A DNA stretch of 64,000 nucleotides from Carya illinoinensis (Eukaryota; Streptophyta; Magnoliopsida; Fagales; Juglandaceae). The translations under genes and the position numbers were made by a program. The notes beneath the pieces were generated by a model. That model made no database searches, was not told the origin of the DNA, and worked only from the letters and a program-made list of their open reading frames with translations. Shown here piece by piece: positions 56,600 through 64,000 of this stretch (the first letter of the stretch is position 1; each line of letters opens with the position of its first letter). Location of the stretch: positions 41,763,501-41,827,500 of the forward strand of contig NC_056760.1 of NCBI RefSeq assembly GCF_018687715.1, written 5' to 3'.

Positions 56600-57085
56600 T
56601 TGAATAAACCAGAATCTACCTTTAAGTTTTGCAAAGAGTTATTTGAATAAGAAGGTAGATGATATCATCCTTCGGGTTTCAGATGGGAGATACTGGTCTA
56701 TCAAGTATATTTTCCAAATGTATGCTACAATGTCGACATGCATGTTTGGATGTGGTTGGAGAGTGTTTGCACGAGACAATAATCTGGAAGTAGGTGACGT
56801 TTGTCTTTTTCAACTGATTAAGGGCATCGAAACTTCTTTCCAAGTTGTGATTTTGCATGCTACTGAAGAATGTTGCCCTCAATCTCTAAGTGAGGAAGTT
56901 GCTATTCTTTTCAATATTGACCTATTTTGTCTGCTTTGACTACTAGTTCTCGGGTTACCATGTCTGGTGATTGGTATAGTTTTACAAGGGATAATAAACT
57001 GCAACCAGGAGATGTTTGTATGTTTGAGTTGATTAAGAGTGACAATTTTATATTGAAAGTAACCATTTTTAGATGCCTTAGTTAA
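56600..57085 (+). pseudogene. B3-domain protein fragment captured in the CACTA element
   Basis: The frame from about 56640 reads KKVDDIILRVSDGRYWSIKY and then CGWRVFARDNNLEVGDVCLF, a clear plant B3 DNA-binding domain of the REM type (about 90 residues). After a stop at 56937 a second B3 C-terminal half appears (GDWYSFTRDNKLQPGDVCMF), ending in TAG near 57084. Normal REM proteins carry two or more B3 domains, so this is a shortened, broken copy. The N-terminal part upstream (KPESTFKF) is in another frame. It lies between the virus and CACTA repeat blocks. No intron is evident. Confidence 0.8.
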
Positions 57086-57182
57086 GTGGTTGCTAGAGTT
57101 GTGTTATAATTATATTCTAGGAACTTAATTGTATGTTGGCGGTAATTTACACTCTTTATTACGGTCCAACTCCATCTTATCT

Positions 57183-57198
57183 AAAAAAAAAAAAAAAA
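57183..57198 (+). other. poly(A) tract downstream of the B3 fragment
   Basis: Sixteen A residues lie about 100 bases after the B3 stop codon, following a 3'-UTR-like stretch. This is the pattern left by reverse transcription of an mRNA, though A-runs are common here. Confidence 0.5.
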
Positions 57199-57199
57199 T

Positions 57200-57626
57200 T
57201 GCCTTGATGAGTTGATGGTGGTGTCAAATCAAAATGAGTATTATTCTACACGCACAACTATTTTTTATAATCTTTATATACTATATATGGTGTATTTTAT
57301 CTGTAACTCAAGTCCCACATTGCTTCTCCTATGCCATAAATTATTAATTAAAATCAATTTTTTTTTATAGAATATTTTATTTTTTTAAAAATAATCTACT
57401 ATTTTTTAAAAATATATATATTATCTTGCAGATGGGAGGCAGCAAATTTATATATTATTTATAACATATTATATTAATACATATTCTAATATTAATATAA
57501 TTTGTTATATATATTAATATAACATATTATATATTATTTAGAAAATATATAACTAATAATATATATTATTAGTTATAACATATTAATATTAATATATTAA
57601 CATCATAATATTAGCTATAAAATATG
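57200..57626. other. AT-rich CACTA interior
   Basis: It consists of ATATTAATAT-type words and no gene. It continues into the tandem subterminal-like repeats at 57627. Confidence 0.5.
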
Positions 57627-60000
57627 TAACGTTTGAACGTGAGAAAAATGCGGGAGAATTCTAGCTCATTTCCTCAGTTCTTATTATAAACTTGAATGTT
57701 ACATTATTTACGTTCGGACTTTAGAAAAATGAGGGAAATCTCCCACTCATTTCTTCAGATCTAATTATAAAAGTTCTGTGACGCCCCCAAATCCCCCACG
57801 CACGAACACAAGAAAATCGAGACGTTCGGATGTTGTCATCACGGGTCATCACTCTATCGACGTGTGCCAAGTGTGTGTATAAGCAACGAATGTGCACGAG
57901 AAACACGCAGCAAATAGTAAAGTCAATAACTAAGTACCAGAATTTTTCTTAATTTAATACAAAGCTGTTCAAAACACACTCAGAACTCACTTAGAAATAA
58001 AATATTACAAAACACAAATATATTTTCAATGCCAAAACAAAACATAACCCACTCAGAACTCCGGCGGAGTCGCATCCTCAGGCTCAGCCTCCTCCTCCTC
58101 CTCGAACCCTACACCAAAATCTACAGAACCAAAAATGGTGCCGCGGGTAAGTAAAACCCAAACACCACTAGATAAAAACATATAAAACTCAAACAATATG
58201 CATGAAAGGATGCCAATGCTCAAAACCCATAAAATCATATTTTTTCACACACGCCAAAAACCCATTTGGCCCAAAAACATAACGCTTAAAACCAAGCATC
58301 GCCATTATCCCAGATAATGGCCCAAACCACCATTTTTCCAGAAAATGGATCAAAAGCCTGAAAACCAAATATCACCATTTTCCCAAAAAAATGGCCCGCA
58401 TCTGAAAACCATAAAAACGATTCAATTATGCATGCACCATGATCTCCCCTAGGGATCATCCGTACACCCTGGCTCAGTGCAACACCGCAAGTAACGACTA
58501 TGCATGTGACACCTAAACGAGTGAAGCCTAGACTCGTGCCCAGCGCGTACCTGGCCAGGCCATCCTCTAGTCCCCGCCACTCTAGGGACCACGGAGTCAA
58601 CACGACAGCGTTATCGTATCGTGCGATCCGGTCATCGCCCTGTGACAACCCAGGGGATGTTACTCAGTATTATCCATTCCCGAGTGACCAGAGGAGCTCC
58701 ACCGAGATAATAACCTATCCCGGCTTGGGCTCGTGAGACACACGCACCCAAAAACCATTTACGCCAACAAAATATGATTTTCTCACTTAAAATAAAATGC
58801 ACATGTATGCAATATGTAACGCACGCCTCATGGCTCAAATAATCAAGCAATCACAAATAATCAAAACCAATCACTCTGTCCTCAATACATCCGACTCCCA
58901 AACTCCTCGAACTCAGTCCGGAATCAACCAACCAACAGATAAATATTTATTGTATGAGCAAAATATATTTAAATTTAAAAGTAGAGTTTAGAAAATACTT
59001 ACAGCGCTATATGGTATTTTTTGAAAGCTCGCGGCATTGCAAACGGCGGAAGAAAAGCAACGTAACAGTGAAATTTCACTGTGGCCGTGGGTTGTAAAAT
59101 ACCCACTTTTGAACGGGGACAAAATAAAGCTCGGTATTGATAGGGAATGGTCTTGAGATGTTTATGAAACTAGTGGAAATGAGTTTTGGCCGTGGGTGGT
59201 GGTGGAAATGGCGGTCGAAGGCCAAAAAGGGGTTGAATGGAGTTGAGCTTATAGGAGCTGCTCCGGCAATGGATCGAGACCGGAAATGGGTGGTTTAGGA
59301 CGGCAAGAGGTAGGGGAAGAATTTGTGAAGAGATGGTGGCCAGAGGTGGTGCGACAGCGCCGGAATCGATGAAAAACTGTGTGGCTTGGAGGAGCTCGTG
59401 GTGGCTAATGGTGGCTCGAATGGAAGTGAAACTTGGTGGGGGTGATCTTTGGTGGGAGGGGAAGAGAATGGTGGTGCTGGTGCACTACACGGTGGCCGGA
59501 CGGCGGAGAACTAGGCGGTCAAAGGGGCAGCGACAGGAAGGAGAAAGAGAAGCTGTTCGGCGTACGCGGGAGAGAAAGGAGAAGAAAGAAGAAGAAAAGA
59601 AAGAAAAAGAAAGAAAAAGAAGGAAAAGGAAAAAGAAAAAGGAAAAAGAGAAAAGAAAAAGAAAAGATGAGAGAAAAGAAATGAGGTCCAGTCTTCACTC
59701 CGGAAACCAAAACAGATCCGCCAAAAACAATATTAAAAACCGTAAAGCGACTAAATAAATTAAACATAACATCAAATAAATTAAAACCAATTTAAAATAT
59801 ATTAATTTAAAATAAATAAACCAATATATTAATTAAATTAAAAATAACCCTTCAATGAAAATACACGTAAAACGGGTCATCACACGTTCGAGCATTACAT
59901 TATTTACGTTCGAATATTAGAAAAATGTGGGAAATTTTCTACTCATTTCATTAGCTCTTATTATAAATGTTCAAACGTTACATTATTTACGTTCAAATGT
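57627..60000. repeat. about 84-bp tandem repeat of the CACTA element, split by a solo LTR
   Basis: Three units begin ACGTTYGRAC/ACGTTCGAAT (57627, 57711 and 59907) and contain AGAAAAATG.GGGA, CTCATTTC.T.AG and TTACATTATTT. The LTR-like insertion 57777-59884 lies inside the second unit. Confidence 0.75.
57777..59884. mobile_element. solo-LTR-like insertion, 2.1 kb
   Basis: It starts TGTGACGCCCCCAAATCCC and ends GGGTCATCACA. The flanks AGTTC and CGTTC are a 4- to 5-bp duplication with one change, and the interrupted repeat unit reads through when it is removed. Its start resembles that of 34025-37211. It contains a purine-rich run at 59570-59690 and no recognisable gene. Several Lys/Glu-rich open frames there are low complexity. 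Confidence 0.7.
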
Positions 60001-60102
60001 AAATATTAGATATATTTGTTAACATCCGAACGTTTCATCTAAAATTTGGGCGATAAATGTTAATGTTCGAACGTTAGAACAAATGAAATTTTTTAGAATG
60101 AA

Positions 60103-60150
60103 ATCATGTACGGGATGAAAAGTAGAGTCATTTTTATTTCATCCCGTGTG
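60103..60150. other. inverted repeat (hairpin)
   Basis: ACGGGATGAAA and TTTCATCCCGT pair perfectly around a loop of about 19 bases, shortly upstream of the GA run and the CACTA gene region. Confidence 0.7.
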
Positions 60151-60207
60151 CAAAAGAGAGAAGAGAGATAGAGAGGGTGCCTTTCCGTGAGAGAGAGAGC
60201 TTGTGAG

Positions 60208-60210
<3 letters not shown>

Positions 60211-60286
<76 letters not shown>
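60211..60286. repeat. GA dinucleotide microsatellite (about 38 repeats)
   Basis: An uninterrupted AG run of about 76 bases, with shorter GAGAGA runs up to 60390. Such runs are common in plant 5' leaders and it may be part of a transcript leader of the CACTA genes. Confidence 0.95.
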
Positions 60287-60290
<4 letters not shown>

Positions 60291-60399
60291 TGTGGGAGAG
60301 GGTTAGAGTGAGAGAGCTTGAGTGAGAGAGAGAATTTCCATGAGAGAGGTTAGAATGAGAGAGCTTGAGTGATAAAGAGAGAGAGAGAGTTAGAAAGTA

Positions 60400-61168
60400 A
60401 TTGCTCTTTGACATTAATTGGTTTATTCTTCAAGAGGGGTAAGTTGAGATTACTTTCACTTAGAAATTTTTTGTGTTATTTGTTAATAAATTTATTCTAA
60501 GTGAACTAATTTTGTTTGTATATTTTTTTAAGGATTATTTGGTGGAACTTGTTGAAGCATTTGATTTGATACATTTTTTTGTTGGGCTAGGTATATTTCT
60601 AAACTTTGTTGTGAATTTATTGTGAATTTGTTTGTGAATATGTCAATATATGCATATATTGTGATTATTGTTTGTGAATTTTTATTGAATATGTGGGGAA
60701 TATGTTTATAGATTGTGAATTTGTGTGTTAATATTTATTAAATATGTTGTAAATATATGAAATTGTTGTGATTATTGTGTGTGAATATGTATTAAATATG
60801 TTATATATGTTGTGACTATGTGAAATTGTTTTGATTATTGTTTGTGAAAAAATTTGTGAACTCATTGTGAATTTGTTCTTTCTTAGGAACTAGATGAAGT
60901 TTATGAATTTAATTTAAGACTAAGGATAAACTTATTATTCACTAAAGTTAAAATGTTAGCATTTAATGTACATTTAATATGGGAATAAATATTTAATATG
61001 TAATAATATATAATATATTCATACTAGTTTAATTAGAATATGATTATTATGCAACTTATAAGTAAATAACTTTACAATATATAAAGTATAATATACATAG
61101 AATAACTATATTTAATAATAACACATTAAATATTCCTATCATTGTGACTTTCAAAATCATTATATTAT

Positions 61169-61215
<47 letters not shown>

Positions 61216-62270
61216 TAAGAAAGTAAAATTCTCTTAAAAAAAAAAAGAGGTGTTGAACCCACCAAATAAGTTGAGAGTTGGAAGAAATAAATTACTCTCG
61301 ATTTAATATAAAATAGAGAGTAAATAACTAAGGAACAAATAAATGCTTAATTAGAAATTTATATATACTTATTGTCTATATAAATAAATAACTCACTCAA
61401 TTAAGTATATAAATATTAGTAAACATTTTAGATATAATAACTAATTATAACTAATATGTGCTTCTACTAAGTTATAATATAAAAACAAGAAATAAATAAG
61501 TATCAATTATAATAAAATATATAATAACAATTAAATATTAATAATAACAGTTAATAATAACATATATAATAGAAATTAACATATATATAATTACAATCAA
61601 TAATAAAAATTATATAATAACAATTAACATATATATAATCTCGAATGGATAATAATAATTATATAATAACAATTGAAATTAAATAGGTATCAATTAATAA
61701 GTAACTAAGATATATAATAACAATTAAAATTATAATTTAGGAATAATAACAGTATTATAATTGTTTGGCATTGTTAATTTAAACAAGAAGGAAATATTGT
61801 TTGTAGTAAATTTTGTAAGATATTGTGTGATATTGTATAAATAAAATTTAAACCCATTTGGGAATTGGTGTAAATGCATTTAGGTGTCTACTAATTCCTG
61901 AATTGTCCAGTATAGACAGTTTGAGATTATATTATCTGTATTGTACATTCTTGTTATTCCTACTGAACACGTTTAGTATGAAGCTTCGGGTATACTTTTC
62001 GTAGGGTTACATTCCCTCTATGTAAACATGTATACTAAGGAAACTATAGAAAGGTGTTGCCGAAATTTCTACTAACGTGAAAAGTAGTAGAGTGACAAAT
62101 GTGTGCAATATGGATAGTATAATATCGAATGGGATAGGACTGACTACCTTATCAAAAGTGTAGTGAGAATTGGAGCAGGACATGCATGTGAGTTCTATGT
62201 ACGTGTTACTAATAGATGTATATTTTTAGAAATGGACAAAAGTTAGATGTGTTTAAGCAATAGACTTGGA
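60400..62270. other. AT-rich CACTA interior, no recognisable gene
   Basis: It contains TTGTGAATTTGTT-type repeats (60590-60880), a TA run at 61172-61212 and AATAACAATTAA-type words (61500-61700). It could be an intron or untranslated part of the transposase transcript. I see no coding. Confidence 0.45.
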
Positions 62271-62583
62271 ATGGATTACGTACCCTATGCGCTTGGAGTG
62301 AGAACCTTCATTGATTTTGCAAGGCCTCTGTTGATAATCGAGATTACATTAAGGGTCCATATTGAGGGTGTAAAAATTTGTGTGCGATAGGGTTGGATAA
62401 AGTTGAAAGTCATATATTTGTGAATAGTATGGATCTGAGATATACCCGATGGGAATTGCATGTTGAGCCATATGCACAGTCAGTGGACACATTGTTTGGT
62501 CATCCTAGTTATTTGCGGCACATGGACGATGATTATGAGTGGGATGAGATGAAGGAGATTGACAACAATGCCTCAAGTGGCTG
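62271..62583 (+). pseudogene. CACTA TNP2-type protein, transposase-associated domain, broken
   Basis: The start reads MDYVPYALGVRTFIDFA and, after a frameshift near 62335, NLCAIGLDKVESHIFVNSMD and RYTRWELHVEPY, then HPSYLRHMDDDYEW. That is the cysteine/His-type N-terminal domain found at the start of plant TNP2 transposases. The expected catalytic TNP2 domain does not follow. The frame stops at 62583. Confidence 0.75.
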
Positions 62584-62639
62584 AGGGAATGATTGTGAAA
62601 ATTTTGCTACAATGTAGGAAGATGCACAGTTCAAGGTTA

Positions 62640-63382
62640 TAGATTTCACACTCTAGACCGAGAAGGTAGTAGAAAGACTCAAAACTGTGGTGTGTTGGTC
62701 GAGAGGAGTCATGGAACAGATGATATTGACTATTATGGTGTCATACGTGATATTATTGATTGAAATATCTGGGTGGATCTGTAACATATGTCTTTAAATG
62801 TGATTAGTGAGATCTAGGCGGTGGTCGGGTTTTGATACATAGGGATAATCACTTTTACGAGTGTCAATACTGCATCTAAATGGTACGAAGATGATCCATT
62901 TTGTATTGGCTTGTCAAGCTACCTAAGTCTATTACTTGATTGATCCAATGAAAAGCGCTGATAATGATAATGGAGAGATAACTTGGTGAGTCATACAAAA
63001 ATTTATCCCTCGAAATATATATGAAGCGGGAACGAGTGCGGATGACAAGAATAGTGGAGATGAAGATGGCACTCTGATTGTAGAGGCATTCCAAGAAGAT
63101 GGAGAGAGTATTAACTTGTTCTTTGATCTCGGTGTACTTGATTTGCTCCCCTTGTGTAGAGATGATGTCTCACCCGTCCATCTCGACCCGTCCGTATTAA
63201 ATGATCATTCAATTCAAGTAAGTGAGGAAGAAGAAGAAGAAGAGTCAAAAGAAGAAGATGAAGAGGAATCCGGGGAAGAAGTGGATAAGGAGGATGAAGA
63301 AGAGGTTAATGATGACGACGAAGATGTTATTGGGGGAGATTCTAAAATAAGCATGGAAAATACATCTGAAGATGAAGAATAA
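62640..63382 (+). pseudogene. CACTA TNP2-type protein, C-terminal DUF4216-type region and acidic tail, broken
   Basis: The strand reads RKTQNCGVLVERSHG and DYYGVIRDIID, then TSVNTASKWYEDDPF and DPMKSADNDNGEITW, the usual segments of the DUF4216 part of TNP2 proteins. Several stops and a frameshift separate them. It ends in an open frame (63116-63382) with a long Glu/Asp tail. It directly follows the N-terminal domain, so about 1.5-2 kb of catalytic sequence has been lost. Confidence 0.75.
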
Positions 63383-63399
63383 AAACAGTAAAAATATTC

Positions 63400-63716
63400 T
63401 ACAATATAGGTGATTGTAGAATATTATACTTTTCATAATTTCTTCTATTTAATTTTCTTTATCATATTAATGATTTTCAAGGATGTCGCTAAAATGACAA
63501 AGAAGAAATGTGCCTCCTTTGCCAAGTCCAAGTCCTGAACCCGTTGAGAACTCCCCACCTGAGGAATTCACTCTTGAAGAATAAGTTAACATGGCAGAGA
63601 ATGACAGCTAGTTGACACCTACTAGTAAGAAAATATCATTGATAATGAATTATATATTAATACTTTTGTCTCAATAACTATATAATTAATTAATTATACT
63701 ATTATCTATTAGTTGT
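63400..63716 (+). other. spacer or intron between TNP2-type and TNPA-type regions
   Basis: It includes a short proline-rich coding-like stretch (PPPLPSPSPEPVENSPPEEF near 63510-63570) of the kind found at the start of TNPA-type proteins, then AT-rich sequence. Confidence 0.45.
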
Positions 63717-63990
63717 TGCATCTGCTCGTTGCGTTCGTGGCTATACATGTGGCATTTCTCTTGAAAAAAGTCGAATGTACGAGAAGCTCAAGGTCACCAT
63801 TCTTGATAATTCTACTGGAGGGGTGTATGATAGTGCAATAACGATTTCATGCTATATTGGCATACTAGTCTGTGCTTATGCTCAATTTCTTGTGCAATCA
63901 TGGAGAGATGTTCCGAATGAGATTCAAAAGTACATTTGGAGTTGTGTGCTGGTGCGTTTACTTTGTGAGTCCATTTTTTTTTTCACATAG
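63717..63990 (+). pseudogene. CACTA TNPA-type protein (plant Ptta/En/Spm domain) fragment
   Basis: It reads SARCVRGYTCGISLEKSR, then KLKVTILDNSTGGVYDSA, IGILVCAYAQF and SWRDVPNEIQKYIW, the start of the plant En/Spm TNPA-type domain that in related elements binds subterminal repeats. The usual RGPTRGL reads RGYTCGI here. The frame ends in a stop at 63990 near the window edge. It may continue in another exon. Counted as a fragment because of the stop and the broken companion gene. Confidence 0.7.
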
Positions 63991-64000
63991 ATTAGTATAT

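Larger units (their letters stand above)
40002..64000 (+). mobile_element. large CACTA (En/Spm-type) transposon, left end to beyond the window
   Basis: It opens with CACTACAAC, followed by a hairpin (TTTTTAGTGATGGTT near 40019 and AACCATCATTAAAAA near 40055) typical of CACTA ends. ACGTTCGAAYGT-like repeats fill 40145-40275, 41868-42330, 42690-42815, 57627-57722 and 59885-60085, that is, on both sides of the viral insertion. CACTA protein genes follow at 62271-63990. The right terminus lies outside the window, so the single-element reading is an inference from shared repeats and order. Insertions of viral, copia and LTR origin make up about 15.6 kb of it. Confidence 0.65.

Noticed and set aside
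59333..59767. Lys/Glu-rich frames on the plus strand and Phe/Ser/Leu-rich frame on the minus strand
   Set aside because: Low-complexity purine run inside a solo-LTR-like element; no family.
60139..60414. Ser/Leu repeat frame on the minus strand
   Set aside because: Translation of the GA microsatellite.

Overview
The window looks like nuclear DNA of a woody dicot. It is AT-rich and intron-containing, and it is packed with nested plant transposable elements. A Fagales-type genome (walnut, hickory, oak) is a guess from the general look of the repeats. I recognise only one host gene that looks intact: a three-exon 2-oxoglutarate/Fe(II) dioxygenase of the jasmonate-induced oxygenase (JOX) type, minus strand, 16153-18913. 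Almost everything else is mobile DNA or its remains.

Layout. (1) 84-4641: a complete Ty1/copia element (minus strand) with two identical 210-bp LTRs, a 5-bp target duplication and one uninterrupted 1362-codon gag-pol frame. It sits inside an older LTR-like sequence (1-83 plus 4642-about 5830). (2) 6390-10300: a degraded, 3'-truncated copia (minus strand), split by a solo-LTR-like insertion at 7053-7701. (3) 10734-12379: a possible Mutator-like non-autonomous element carrying minisatellites. (4) 12400-16150: intergenic DNA with MITEs. (5) The JOX gene, with MITEs in its first intron and upstream region and two G-boxes about 0.8 kb upstream. (6) 19300-29547: gene-poor AT-rich DNA with MITEs and microsatellites. 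(7) 29553-39124: a dead plus-strand copia with an ATGGC target duplication. A 1.9-kb hAT-type element (itself carrying a MITE) and a 3.2-kb solo-LTR-like sequence have inserted into it.

(8) From 40002 to beyond the window end there appears to be one very large CACTA (En/Spm-type) transposon. It begins with CACTACAAC, carries dozens of subterminal ACGTTCGAAYGT-like repeats, and carries captured gene material: a broken PF20167-type gene at 40520-41786 and a B3-domain fragment with a poly(A) tract at 56600-57198. Its own TNP2-type and TNPA-type genes lie at 62271-63990 and are internally deleted and broken. Inside it lies an endogenous pararetrovirus (Caulimoviridae) at 43054-56527. After removing a later Tnt1-like copia (50964-56369) and a MITE, this corresponds to about 7.9 kb, one full circular genome opened between the movement-protein and coat-protein regions, with the same 10 bp at both ends and TA-rich flanks. 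It is heavily mutated (stops, frameshifts, insertions).

The nesting gives a relative order: CACTA first; then the virus; then the MITE and the Tnt1-like copia (2.3% LTR divergence). On LTR identity the copia at 84-4641 is the youngest datable insertion. The most noteworthy items are the viral full-circle integration, the gene-capturing CACTA, the young copia with non-canonical TA...CA LTR ends, a Mutator-type MITE family with perfect 9-bp target duplications, and three consecutive perfect hairpins around the TATA box of the Tnt1-like LTR. No tRNA, rRNA or CRISPR was seen.
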